A stretch of DNA of 64,000 nucleotides from Rotaria socialis (lineage: Eukaryota > Rotifera > Eurotatoria > Philodinida > Philodinidae): positions 1-64,000 of the forward strand of contig CAJNYU010000239.1 of the NCBI GenBank assembly GCA_905331475.1, given 5' to 3'. Below, one piece after another: positions 22,513 through 33,620 of this stretch. The notes under the pieces are model-generated. The model was not told the DNA's origin, did no database searches, and saw nothing but the letters and a program-made list of their open reading frames with translations. The number at the start of each line of letters is the position of its first letter. Positions within the stretch are counted from its first letter, which is position 1. A program made the position numbers and the translations under genes.

Positions 22513-24428
22513 ATGGTTTTACGAGAGAAGATCACCCAAACGGATCAGTCCCTGCGTATCGCTAATCAGTTTTATGGTTTAAAGCTGAAGTATGGTCTCC
22601 AGTTCATGTCTTCACTGTTACTGCCACTTGTATTAGGAGTCTTTACTGCTATCATCACCATTCAACAACAGAGCGCAGCTAGGGAACAACGTAATCAAGA
22701 CCGAAATGCAAGCGAAAAACAACGTCTTGAAGATCAAATGGCAGCCAAGCAATTACGTGAGCTGGAGGGCACCTTGAGTGATAATCGTTATAAAGACGAC
22801 GCTTTTGACGCCTATATCAAGGAGATCGGCACAATGATGCAGAATAACCATGGAATGCTCACTTCGAATCTAGTCACGGCAACAATTACTCGAGCCAAGA
22901 CTTTGACTATCTTCCGTCGACTAGATGCAAGCCGTAACATTCAGATTATTCAATTTCTTTACGAAGCCGGGCAACTTGGCGAAAAGAACAACCAGTCTGC
23001 ACTGGACATCTCAACAGCGGAACTTCGTGAGGTCGATTTCCGCTATTTAGCAATCAATAAAAAGAAATTAAATGACCTGTCGTTAGCTGGTATCTTTCTA
23101 TGGAATGCGACATTTACAAGGATAGAGATTAGTCGCACCAATTTCTCTGGCGCTCAGCTAGACAATGCCAGTTTTTCATTGACCCAAATCGAAAATGTCG
23201 ACTTTACCTTTGCCACAATAAACAATGCCAATTTTTTGTCAGCTGAGCTGGGGAGGGTCGATCTTTCATTCAGCTCGATTTATAATGCCAATTTTTCATC
23301 CGCCTCTCTCTTCGATACCAATTTATCGAATGCCCGATTGGAGAATATAGATTTTTCATTCGCTCTACTTCAAAACGTCAACTTTTCAAAGGCGCTGCTT
23401 TTCAATGTCAGTTTTGCACATGCACGTCTCTTCAATGTTGCGTTTGAGTTCGGTACACTCCATGACATCGACTTTTCATATGCGAAACTCTGGGAACCCG
23501 TTTTCATCCTTGCTCAGTTCATTCATGTCATCTTTTCATCAGCTGTGCTAGGTGATATTCACAAACATTTTACTTTTTTTTATCAAAAAGCTATGCACAA
23601 ATTCAACTTTTAGTGTCAGCCAAATTCTGCGAAAGTCAAATATCGAGCGCAAATTTTACACAGGTGGATTGCCGGGGGGCTAATTTTAGCTCTGCCAGAT
23701 TATTCAACCCAGACTTCTCGTTTGCCAATATGAAATATTGTTCCTTCGAGAGATGTACTCTGGACAACGTTAGGTTGCGACATGCCAATCTGTACAAGAC
23801 TAATTTCCTAAACGCTGGTATTCAAAACAGCGATCTACAAGATGCTATGTCGATTCAAGACGCTAGAATATCCAATGGAACAGTCGCACGCGATAGGAAC
23901 TTGATTAGTAATGGCCATGCCGACTGTAATAGCTCTCGCGTGGACGGTTGGACAGTGATAAGTGGCAATATCTCCACAACGGCATTTCACGAAAATACCC
24001 GAGACGGTTGCCGCTTCGTTCTGCACTCAGACAGTGGCATAGCTACGATGGTTCAAAACGTCAATTTATTCATGTGGGATTCCAAGTCTTGGCCAATGTC
24101 TCAGGCTGTATTAAGAGCACAATTTGGCAGCGGTATATCCATCAAACTGAGAGGAATATACAATAACAATCAGGGTTGTGTCTGGCAAACTAATAGTATG
24201 TTTTATTGATCGAGCATTAAATAGCTGCTTTTGGTTCATCTGTTGTGAACAGGTTCGTCTAACGAGAGCGTCAATATGTATTTGAATGACGAAATGCAAA
24301 CACTAGAAGTTTCCATCGAATTTCGTGCATTACCCAATCAAGGCAATCATTCTAGTTCTTGGTGTGAGGATATCGAGCTCTTCATCATCTACGGCACACA
24401 TTCGGAATTTAATCGAGGCAAGTATTGA
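22513..24428 (+). CDS. Membrane-anchored pentapeptide-repeat protein
   Basis: Three exons: 22513-23551, 23614-24195 and 24253-24428, with introns of 62 and 57 bp. One TM helix (about residues 32-54, LQFMSSLLLPLVLGVFTAII) is followed by a charged stalk (AAREQRNQDRNASEKQRLED), then a conserved block (YIKEIGTMMQNNHGMLTS ... RNIQIIQFLYEAGQL), then a long run of pentapeptide repeats with F/L every fifth residue (for example NANFSSASLFDTNLSNARL). Splicing out 23552-23613 keeps the five-residue register exactly, which is strong support for that intron over a frameshift. The repeats should form a right-handed beta-helix. The C-terminal ~150 residues (from LISNGHADCNSSRVDGWTVI) look like an extracellular beta-sandwich, possibly carbohydrate-binding. 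The family is frequent in bdelloids; its function is not known to me. The start at 22513 is the first ATG in frame but is not proven. Confidence 0.8.
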
Positions 24429-25102
24429 GTCAATCACCATCTGAAGAAAGCTGAGCGGTTCTTTAGTTTGAATATGAGAACATGTTGAAGATGTGGGTGT
24501 GAGTATATGAAAAGCGTATCTATATAAATGCCAACACACTCTCATCTCATCTTTCAATTTAGGGATGGGTGGATCGCTATACGATGAACGTTACTTGTAT
24601 ATATGCACAGTTCAAATATAGGCATCCTCGATTTTTTTATCCTGTTCGTCAAATGACTCACACTAAATTTCACGGGATGAAAAATGTTCGTTTTATAAGC
24701 AGAAATGTCGTGTTTTCGAGTAGCGTCATCATTTTACTTTCTGTTCAAAATTTTGATTGGCACCTAATCATTCTTTCTGATTATTTGATTTCATTCATAG
24801 TGACTGACGACTTTGAGTCGGGATTGAAATCCGAACAAATTCAATGTTTTTCTTTCGCCTTGTCTTCTCGCAACCACACTTATCATGAAAACAATCTATC
24901 AATTAGAAGCGTGGTAAAACCTTTCTTTGTGCATTTTAATTATAACAGAGAGAGAGAGAGGGGTAGAAGAACACCGCCCTCATAGGATCTATAGAAATCA
25001 TTGTATACGGAACTCATCTCTCCTGCACATTGGTAAGGAGGGAGGCAAACGTCTTTTTTGTCTCTCGCTGCGATGTTCTCGAGCATATTTTTCGTGTTCT
25101 AG
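24429..25102. other. Spacer with a (GA)n tract
   Basis: It holds a weak telomere-like half-hairpin near 24490-24548 and a short AGAGAGAG tract at about 24948-24962. One or more 5' exons of the NHL gene should lie here or further upstream, but I cannot place them. Confidence 0.4.
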
Positions 25103-26016
25103 TTATCCCAAACATTCCACTAAATGCCAAATGGACACAGGATGGCGCCACTGTAGCTGGCAGCAGTGGACAGGATAGAGGAGTAGATCAGCTCAATAAA
25201 CCGTACGGCCTTTATGTAGATGATGATCAAACTGTCTTCATCGCTGACACATGGAATCATCGTATTGTGGAATGGAAGTCGGGTGCAACAAGTGGTCAAG
25301 TGGTGGCTGGTGGCAATGGACCAGGAAATCAACCTAATCAGTTGAACCGTCCAGTAGATGTAATTGTTGACAAAGAGACAGACAGTCTCATCATTTGTAG
25401 CCGAGGGAACCAACGACTGGTAAGATGGTCTCGTCGAAGTCGAAAAACTGGAGAAACCATCATTGAGAATATCGACTGTTTGGGTTTAACAATGGACGAT
25501 CAGGGATCCCTCTACGTCTCAAATTGGGAGAAGCATGAAGTGAGACGATATCGAATGGGAGAGACGAATGGAACAGTGGTGGCGGGTGACAACAAAGCAG
25601 GTGATCGTTTCAATCAACTCATCAATCCCACCTACGTCTTTGTGGATCGAGATCATTCTGTCTACGTCTCCGATTACTATAATCATCGTGTGATGAAGTG
25701 GATCGCGGATGCAAAAGAAGGGATTGTCGTCGCTGGTGGTCGAGGTCAAGGGAGTTCGCTAACCCAATTGTCGCATCCTCGAGGAGTGTTCGTGGATCCA
25801 TTGGGTAGAGTCTATGTAGCAGATTCGTGGAATCATCGAGTGATGCGTTGGTGCAGTGGGGCAACACAGGGAACTTTGATTGCTGGTGGAAATGATCGTG
25901 GAAAACAAGCAAACCAGTTGGTCTATCCCATTGGTTTGTCCTTCGATCGATATGGTAGTTTGTATGTTGCGGACTGCGACAATAATCGAGTTCAACGATT
26001 CTCAATTGAACTCTAA
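25103..26016 (+). CDS. NHL-repeat beta-propeller protein (5' end missing)
   Basis: The exon encodes about five NHL-type blades of ~48 residues, each with a pattern such as QLNKPYGLYVDDDQTVFIAD or HPRGVFVDPLGRVYVAD followed by NHRVMRW and a Gly-rich link (VVAGG). No in-frame ATG lies at the beginning. I place the exon start after GTGTTCTAG at 25102, where a splice acceptor gives ATCCCAAACATTCCACTAAAT; the frame itself is open from about 25030. The upstream exons with a leader were not found, so the model is partial or the gene is truncated. NHL propellers bind proteins, nucleic acids or sugars. In bdelloids they form a large family, often secreted. The specific role is unknown. Confidence 0.75.
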
Positions 26017-26738
26017 TGAACTTTATGTGTGTTTTTAATTGTAATCCCCTCTGTCAAACGCAATACAAAAATAAACAACAAGAAATGGTATACGGGTGTG
26101 TGTATATTTGAAGAGAAGCTCCACACTTCCACACTAATCAAAAAGTATTTTTCGGTCATCGTTTGATATCATATGCTTGGTTTAAATTCATATCCTTCAA
26201 ATTATTCATTGAAAGTAACCAATCATAACACAACTTTTCTGAAAAAGATATTCAGCACAGCCCTTTTAAGGTTAAAATGTGGAAGTCACGTATATTCTTG
26301 AAGCATCGATAAACCAATAAAAATGTGTAAAATGAAAATTTTCTCAAACTACTGATTTTTCCAAATAATTGATCATCGCAGCAAAATTGTCGTATCTCTC
26401 TGAATTAATTTTTTGTTTGTATAACCAAATGAAATAAAATAAATGGAAAAATGTGAAAGATGTATAGAATAAAAGATTGTACTAAAGTTACTGAGTTCAA
26501 TTGGGAAAGCGGATCAATAGAAAATGTTAATCAGATCGAGCCATAATAGAGTAAAAGTGAATGAAGAATAATTATATTTGTCAAGCAATTAATGAATTCA
26601 ACGTAATCTATATTAACGATAACGTTGAGTCAATGTTCTTAATTCTGCGATAGGGATAAAAACATATATACAGGATGATGTTGAAAGTATATTTCATTTC
26701 TCAATCTCAACATTTACTCCATACAACATTTCAAAAAG
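26017..26738. other. Spacer with short hairpin
   Basis: A telomere-like hairpin lies at 26093-26134, about 80 bases after the NHL stop codon. Nothing else is recognised. Confidence 0.4.
26093..26134. repeat. Telomere-like hairpin
   Basis: CGGGTGTGTGTATATTTG, then AGAGAAGCTCCACACTTCCA and CAC. The arms are short and imperfect. A polyadenylation-type AATACAAAAATAAA lies just upstream. Confidence 0.5.
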
Positions 26739-27925
26739 ATGTCTCAAATTGAAAAACTCCTTTCTGAAAAAGGAAAACCACTGCTCCTTCATGAAAGTTA
26801 CATCTACACTGTAGAACGTACCACAACGACAAATTGATTTTTCGTTGTCAAAATTGTGATTGTAAAGGTAAATTGACTTTGAATATTATCAATCAATTAA
26901 TTCAAATAAAAAAGATTTATTAATTAACCACGTTGTCATACCAATTTATCAGTGGACGCATTTCTCTCCCTGCCAACGACACATTGTCATGCTCCACACC
27001 CTGATCGTGTTCCAGCTATCCAATTAAAGAACGAAATAAAAACTCGTGCTGGGATGACAGATGAATCATCCAGTTCAATTATTAATTCAGCCTTACGCAC
27101 ATATCCATTGATTGCTGCTGGTGAACTTTCTAGAAGTGACGGACTCTCGCTCACGATTCGACGACAACGTACTACTGAAACAATCGATGTCAATGGTCGT
27201 TTACCAGGAAAGTTGCGAAAAACGTATCGTGATGAAGACTTCATCTTACACGAAGACAAAAAATTAATTATCTTTACAACGAAAACTAATTTATCTATTC
27301 TAAAGCAAAACAAACATTGGTTCGCTGATGGAACGTTTAAAGTCAACTATCAATCACATGTCTTTTTTTCTAATTTTCTTTCATGTAGCTGTGTCCCGAC
27401 GATTATTACCAACTCTTCACGTTACATGCGATGATGACTAATGCAATTATTCCTCTCATGTATGAATTACTAATTGGTAAAAACAACCATGATTACAATT
27501 AATTCTCCGAAAAATTATTTGAACAAGACAATTTTCAACCTGAATCAATTATGACTGATTTCGAGTCTGGTACAATCAAATCAGTCAAAGGGATGCTACC
27601 TAACATTTTACACAAAGGTACGTTCTAATCTATTCACAAAAAAGAAAAGATAATCTGCATTTGACTTAATTGCCGATCAATTTGACGATGAGGCCGACGA
27701 TTTACTTGATTATTTCGAAAAAACTTGGATTGGTGAACCAAAAAGAAATCGTAATTTTTTTCTTAATTCTTGAAAAATTTGAAATGTTTTCGATATTCTT
27801 AGAAGCCGGTCGAAAAAAGCCTCTATTTGATCACAAATTATGGAATCAATTCATGATCGTGTCATCGCTGCTGTACCTCGTTCCAACAATTCCGTGGAAG
27901 GCTGGCACAACGCATTAGACTCATC
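26739..27925 (+). pseudogene. Dead FLYWCH zinc-finger / MULE-type transposase-like gene
   Basis: The start (MSQIEKLLSEKGKPLLLHE) and the Cys/His spacing of a FLYWCH zinc finger (CQNCDCK before the first intron, THCHAPH after it) identify the family. Introns fit at 26868-26952 and 27342-27388, with a third donor near 27619. After the finger comes a domain with RTYPLIAAGELSRSD, then the MULE-transposase start FADGTFK, then CPDDYYQLFTLHA after intron 2 and MTDFESGTIKSVK. Damage: a one-base frameshift near 26838 (before the finger's Cys residues), an in-frame TAA at 27500-27502, loss of most of the middle of the transposase domain after 27620, and another frame break between 27770 and 27850. The end still shows VPRSNNSVEGWHNAL. 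It is a relic of a transposon or of a domesticated relative. Confidence 0.8.
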
Positions 27926-28295
27926 TCAACTAGATGAATTCTTAAAAAATATGGCAGCCAACATTATTCTTTAAATATTTTTTAATTGATTTTTCTTTTT
28001 TTTTCTGAAATTTTTCATCGTTTTGTTATGTATAATCCATAAAATAAAGACGAATTAATTGTTCAATTTCACATCTTTAAGAAAAAGAAGTAATTAAAAA
28101 ACGTGAAGCGAATAGATAGTGACGAACTGATTACGACGAATTGAACTGTCACCTATTTTGGTCCCTATTGATTACAAGGACATGAGCGTGATATCAATCA
28201 TATTTAGCTCCACACGCACATTGCTTTGTAGAACTCACGTATATTTTTGAAGAAAATAGTGAGTGTAAGTTTAAGCGGCAGAATTTTGCGGCTCC

Positions 28296-28297
<2 letters not shown>
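27926..28297. other. Gene-free stretch
   Basis: Nothing is recognised beyond AT-rich sequence after the transposase relic. Confidence 0.4.
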
Positions 28298-28385
<88 letters not shown>

Positions 28386-28415
28386 NNNNNNNNNNCCTTA
28401 CCCCGCCCCCCCCCC
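28298..28415. other. 88-base G run, 10-N gap and C-rich block: assembly artefact
   Basis: G at 28298-28385 is unbroken, followed by N at 28386-28395 and then CCTTACCCCG and a run of C to about 28415. A G run ending in an N gap and resuming as C on the other side is the pattern expected from base-calling failure and scaffold joining. The local order and distance should not be trusted. Confidence 0.85.
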
Positions 28416-29115
28416 AGACATAGCCCCCATAACAGACATTAAAAGCTAATTATTAATTAGAAAAAAAACGAAAAAATACGAAAGAAAAAAGGGCGCCAAC
28501 CAAAATACAATAATCTTTTGAAAATGTAAAAATAAATGAGAGAGAATTCATTGTCACAATTTTTTTCACAATGAACAGAACGAAAGAAAATTTTCTGCGA
28601 CGAACAGAACGCGACCAATTGTCGTGCGACGAATTGTACTAGTGCCCCAAAAGAGTCGATTTCTTTTGATGCAAACCGAAGAAAATATATTAAAGATATT
28701 TTTTCTCTAGCATGAAGAATAATTAACTTAAGTCTACGTTTTTCGCACAAATTTTTGTTAATTTTATGGTGACTTTAAAACTATCTTCTACATGAATGTT
28801 GGTTCTTTCACGGTATTAACTTTCTTTTCTAGACTTTTTAAAAATTTTCCATGCTGCCTCGTTTTTAACAATACCATTGCAACTGAGGGTAGTAACGTTT
28901 TTTTCCTGTAGTTACGGCGTAACTGTGTCACAATACGATCGTTATAAAGCACATGTGCACTGACGTCATATTGGTTTGAAACACTTTTTCTTGTTCTCTC
29001 TGCTATCGTTTTATTACAAGCTGTAAGAAAAGTTCTGCATATAAATTTATTTCTTAAAACAAAAGACGAAGCCATCCTGTTTGTTTTTATAACTACTAAC
29101 GTATTTTAATTCTTC
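28416..29115. other. Gene-free stretch
   Basis: A minus-strand open frame at 28788-29075 (95 residues, Lys/Arg-rich) lies head-to-head with the next gene, but I see no motif, homology or splice signal to support it. Confidence 0.35.
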
Positions 29116-29117
29116 AG
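29116..29117 (+). promoter_or_regulatory. Splice-acceptor-like site just before an ATG
   Basis: TTTTAATTCTTCAG ends 12 bases before the ATG at 29130. It could accept a spliced leader (trans-splicing is established in bdelloids) or end an intron in the 5' leader. Confidence 0.4.
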
Positions 29118-29129
29118 ATAGCAAAAAAT

Positions 29130-29813
29130 ATGCCTGATATAAGATGGTACATACTGTCTGCGATGCTCTCAATTATTTGCGTCATCATTGTTTTCCTCAG
29201 TAATCCTTTAAATTGGTTAAGATCTCTATTTTCATCGCATGATATTATGGAAATCAATTTCCCTGTAAACAGTTATGAAGTGAACAGAGCGTCTGTGCTA
29301 CTCAATGATAATCGTTTAGCTTCTAGTATTGAAAGATTTAGTTTTTCGAATGAAGTCGCTTACGATACAAATCAAAGTGGCTACCTAAATGCACTTCGAA
29401 ATCAGTTCAATAATGGTGATCAAGGCCTGCTCGATTATATTACTCGTATGGAATTTACAGACGAAGGCCAACAATTTATTAAAACAATGTCCATTGGCAG
29501 AGTAAGTGTATTTTCCATGATTCTCATCGCACATAAAAGAATAAATGGTCAAATGAAAATTCTGATTGCTGAATTGAAGAAAGAAGTAACCATATCGATT
29601 GTTTCCACATTATTGTCGGCTCCTTCGCGTATACTTGGCATATATTCGAAAGAACAAAAAGAAATAGAAGAGATCGTCAGTCGTTTCAGCCTAGACGAGA
29701 ATAAGAAATACTTCGAAGCGCTAATGGAACACATTATGGCGGATAAACTTCGTGATCATTTGAGCAATGACGTTCATATAAACTTCATCGAAACAAAGAA
29801 AAAAGAACTATAG
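29130..29813 (+). CDS. Hypothetical membrane-anchored protein, 227 residues
   Basis: I do not recognise this protein. It has one N-terminal hydrophobic helix (about residues 8-25, ILSAMLSIICVIIVFLS) that could be a signal anchor. A mixed alpha/beta-looking region follows, then a second moderately hydrophobic stretch (VTISIVSTLLSAPSRILGIY, about residues 150-170) and a charged, helical C-terminus ending KKKEL. The frame is intact, has no intron, and starts shortly after an acceptor-like site, which supports a real gene. A C-terminal KKEL could act in ER retrieval, but that is only suggestive. Confidence 0.55.
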   Translation: MPDIRWYILSAMLSIICVIIVFLSNPLNWLRSLFSSHDIMEINFPVNSYEVNRASVLLNDNRLASSIERFSFSNEVAYDTNQSGYLNALRNQFNNGDQGLLDYITRMEFTDEGQQFIKTMSIGRVSVFSMILIAHKRINGQMKILIAELKKEVTISIVSTLLSAPSRILGIYSKEQKEIEEIVSRFSLDENKKYFEALMEHIMADKLRDHLSNDVHINFIETKKKEL

Positions 29814-30798
29814 CCTTTAAATCCTAATATTCGAATTGCGTACTCTCTCCTTTGCACTTTATTGGTTTTCTTTCAAATAAGATGAATTACTTTCTTGAGG
29901 GTATGCGAGTATGTAAGGCTGTGCGGTGTCAGCAGCAACCCCCAAAAAAAAACGTGACTTTTGTCACTGACCGGGACGCTCAGCACACACTGGTAGACTC
30001 AGTGCCACTGATCACTGAAATATTGAGCAGACTGACTGCATTGACATCTCTTAATTAATTGTTACGTAATACTGTAAGACATGTGCTTGAAATAAACAGA
30101 TAATAATCATAAACTAGATGCATGTAGTTTTTCAAGAAAATGAATACATCTTCATCGAAGAATTCGATAAAGAAGTTATAAGTGAAAATCTTCGACAAAA
30201 CAAAACACGTAACTAAAGGAATGTTCTAAAAAGACAATTTTGTGAAAATAAAAGTAAATACGTCTTTCAAAAGTCAAGATAAATCAAACGAAAACCTAGG
30301 ATAGAATCAAGTACATATAGAAACACGGAAAAAAATATATGCACAATAAAGCAAAGCGGTTAAAAATCAGATCGATTTCAAAAGTTTATTTTGTCTTTCA
30401 GAAAGACATCTGACGAAACATTGTCTGCCTAAAGATGCTAAAAGACTAAGACAACTTTCGTTCGGTACCGAAGTTACAAGAGTACAAAAGAAGAACATAT
30501 GAGGGCGATTTCCGAAAGAATAAATTCATGAATTCACGGCCACACCCAGTTACATTCATTCTCTTACTTCATTAAAACGTCTGACCAACTATTCTAGTTT
30601 TGCTAGTGAATAGCCCAGACCGAAAATAATAATTACCAATCGTTCATCAAATATTTAAAAAGCAAATAACCCATTTTCGTACTATACTCAAACACAATTA
30701 AATTTCGTCTTTCAGAATACAAGGCCTCTTGACAAAAATGTGAATATGTCATTTGAGTATCATATAGTTGTTTATGATTATTTTCTTATTGATTTCAG
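29814..30798. other. Gene-free stretch
   Basis: No gene is supported. The short open frame at 29852-30058 has no recognisable feature. Confidence 0.4.
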
Positions 30799-30875
30799 AT
30801 CATGATCGAATCTTACAAGAACAACAATGAGAGGTCTATGACCTTCGTTGATGAAATCTATAATATTGATAAAAT
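30799..30875 (+). CDS. Possible 5' coding exon of the Rh gene
   Basis: TTGATTTCAG is followed by ATCATGATCGAATC and an open frame of 24 codons from ATG at 30802. It ends at a GTATGT donor (30876). Joining to the AG at 31139-31140 (31141 onwards) stays in frame through CAC AAA CCA into the ATG at 31151. This would give the transporter a polar N-terminal extension. The intron would be 265 bp, long for this window, and the acceptor CGAAG is weak. Confidence 0.3.
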
Positions 30876-31150
30876 GTATGTTTTATTTTTCCTTATGTTC
30901 GTTTGTGTGTCCAACGACAACAATTATACATAGAACTGTGTGTAAAAGCTACTTTAAAGCAACACAAAATTATGTTTGATATTCGCAAACAGACCTATGT
31001 CGTGCATATATAATGATTGAGTGAGTGTAGAATACAGCTTGAATCGGTCCGTTCTAAACATCTATAAAAAAATTCGTACAATCAAGACTATTCGTCAATA
31101 TCAATTTAATAAAATCCTCGATTGCTCATTTTTCTCGAAGACACAAACCA

Positions 31151-32529
31151 ATGCTGAGATTTCGTAAATATCTGCTCGCCACTCTTCTTCTCATTATTCA
31201 AATCTCATTTTGTTTTCTCTTCGGCTTTCATGCTCGATATGTTTATGCTCCTGTCTCTTCTGTTAAGAATCTTACGTTTTCTGCAGTGAGTATTGTTGAA
31301 TATTACTATCCAATGTTTATGGATATTCATGTTATGATGTTCGTCGGTTTCGGTTTTCTAATGACATTCTTATATCGTTATTCTTATTCGGCTATAGCAT
31401 TCAATTTTGTTCTGTGTGCGTTTACATTTGAATGGGCTTTACTTATGCGTGGCTATTTTTTTAATTGGGATACGAATGGACAACAATTTGCAATAGATAT
31501 CAAAAGCTTAATAACATCTGACTATGTTGCTGCGAGCATATTGATTTCAATGGGTGCCGTTTTGGGAAAAGTCAATCCATTTCAATTGATTCTTATGGCA
31601 TTTTGTGAAGTACCAGTACAAGTTGTTAACGAATGGATAGGTAGAACATTCTTTTGTGCTAATGATGCGGGTGAATCGATATTTGTTCATTTATTCGGTA
31701 AGTCGAAAAGAAGAATTATTATTAATATGTTCGAATAAAGTCATATACTAGTATTATTGTGTTTTCAGGTGCGTATTTCGGTCTAGCTGTTATGTTTGTA
31801 CTTTTCCGTTCGGATATGCTAGATTCTCCTCATCAAAAGTCTCGTTATACATCAGACATTTTTTCAATGATTGGTACTATTTTTCTTTTCTGCTTTTGGC
31901 CTTCATTCAACGCTGCTAATACCGCCGGTCCCGAACGTCTACGTGCAGTAATCAATACTTGTGTGTCGATTTGTTCGTCTGTTCTCGGTACGTTTATAGC
32001 ATCATCCCTTGTTCGACGTGGTAAACTCGACATAGTTCATGTACAAAGTGCTACTCTTGCCGGAGGTGTCGCAGTAGGTACTGTTGCTGCATCAAATATC
32101 GGTCTACACGGCGCTTTAATCATTGGTACATTAGCTGGTTTCGTATCAACACTTGGGTTTTATTCTGTATTACCTAAACTAGAGGTTATTCGTATACATG
32201 ATACATGTGGTGTTCACAACTTGCATGGAATACCAGGATTGATGTCGGGTATAGCAGGCATTATTGTAGCTTCTATTCCGGAGAAATCAGGTTTTCAAGA
32301 TCATTTAACCGTGCTCTGTCTGACGGGTGGCCTACAACGTTCAAGCAATATTCAAGTAGCCTATCAGGCAGCTGCAGTTGGACTCACGTTGATTGTGGCT
32401 ATTGCCGGTGGACTATTTACTGGAGTGCTATTACGGTTACCATTATTTTCTCAGGAGTCGCAATATTTTGATGACAAAGTTCATTGGCATATACCGAAAC
32501 CTGAGCATACAATAAGTTTAAAGATGTGA
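31151..32529 (+). CDS. Rh-type ammonium/ammonia transporter
   Basis: Two exons, 31151-31697 and 31769-32529, with a 71-bp intron, give 435 residues. It is a polytopic membrane protein of the Amt/Rh superfamily. Recognisable Rh blocks are DIHVMMFVGFGFLMTFLYR (after TM1), HLFGAYFGLAV (pore His; codons for GAYF are completed across the intron), DIFSMIGTIFLFCFWPSFN, and CGVHNLHGIPGLMSG (second pore His). The twin-His pair that conducts ammonia in this superfamily is present. It probably moves NH3/NH4+ (possibly CO2) across the plasma membrane. Length and motif order match Rh glycoproteins rather than Amt/MEP proteins. The 3' end is an ordinary TGA. A possible extra 5' exon is listed separately. 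Confidence 0.93.
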
Positions 32530-32913
32530 TTATATACGCGCTAATGAGGATGTTGTTAGCTATGTATGTGGGTATAAGTATTATGATGTTGATATAGGGA
32601 TCAGTGAAAAGAATAACAGCAATTCAAACATACACACATTGGCATCAGTACTCACAATCATAGCTACACTCACCCTTACGATCGAAAATGAACCCAATAG
32701 AACTCTTAGTTATATTAGTCTGTAATCAAGTTGTAGAATAAAAACTATCTTAGAATTTATGCATGAACTATAATAAATTTGCCTAGAAAAGTAAAGATGA
32801 GTTGTTTCTTTATTTGCAGACAGATTCTACCTTCCAGTTCGTAAATTAGAACCAAATTGATAATACATAATTTTCTACGTTTGCTTGATATTCAATTCCA
32901 TTTAACAATTCTT
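32530..32913. other. Spacer between convergent genes
   Basis: It holds a loose pair of TGTGGG-like (about 32566) and CACTCACCC-like (about 32668) words. Nothing else is recognised. Confidence 0.35.
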
Positions 32914-33620
32914 TTAACCATTGTAATAATGTCGGAACTTCATATGTAATGATAACGATTTTATTTCATTTAATAGTAATCGTAAAAATGGAAAAGAATA
33001 TTTGTCGTTTACTTCCATTTTTAATACTCTAAGGAGTCGATAGTCGCCAAGAATACGAATAAACTTTTCGACATTTGTAATATGTATTATATCTTGTTTT
33101 GTGTCAGTTATAGTTAGATGTTGAATACTTTTGGATAATTGTCTATTTTCAAACATGAAGTTGAAGAGATCAAGTCTAATTGAACCTGAAAATTCTCTAG
33201 ATAAATACATTCGATTTGATGCCTCACCTTCCCAATACTGAAGCTGTAGTTTCGATACACGCAGAATTTTATTCAAAAAATGCAAATCGATTGATACTCG
33301 TATGGATCCAGCCAGTTATGAGTAATTTTACAACACAAACCATCACTGTCACTTTCGTAGTTGTCCTCTGGAAACGATAATGATAAATGACAAACATTTG
33401 GAAATACAAACGATGATAAAGCTTCAGCAGACCATTGAAAATCAGTATCGAAATTCAGCGCTAATGTTTCTAAATGATCGTATTTATTAGAAACTCCTCG
33501 AGACGATGATAATACCCAAATAAGCAAAAAATGAAGGGAGACTACCGACATGACTAGGCAGGAATGTCTGCAGCATCCGCCAAGTCTAGTCTGAAACGTC
33601 TTGCATACCCGTCTGGTCAA
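32914..33620 (-). pseudogene. F-box/leucine-rich protein remnant
   Basis: Two overlapping minus-strand frames carry one protein-like sequence. The upstream part (about 33520-33300) has KYDHLETLALNFDTDF and FVFPNVCHLSLSFPEDN. The downstream part (33300-32914) has VSIDLHFLNKILRVSKLQL, SIQHLTITDTKQDIIHITN and LLRVLKMEVN. These leucine-rich strings match the C-terminal half of the bdelloid F-box family seen at 19029-21051. A frame change lies somewhere in 33300-33345 and no F-box is present upstream. The simplest reading is a truncated pseudogene; a missed intron is the alternative. Confidence 0.55.

Noticed and set aside
23570..23625. Frameshift in the pentapeptide gene at a run of eight T
   Set aside because: A 62-bp GT-AG intron restores both the frame and the five-residue periodicity.
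22513..24428. Recent bacterial transfer of the pentapeptide gene
   Set aside because: Pentapeptide repeats are common in bacteria, but this gene has two spliceosomal introns and local base composition. An ancient transfer cannot be excluded from the sequence alone.
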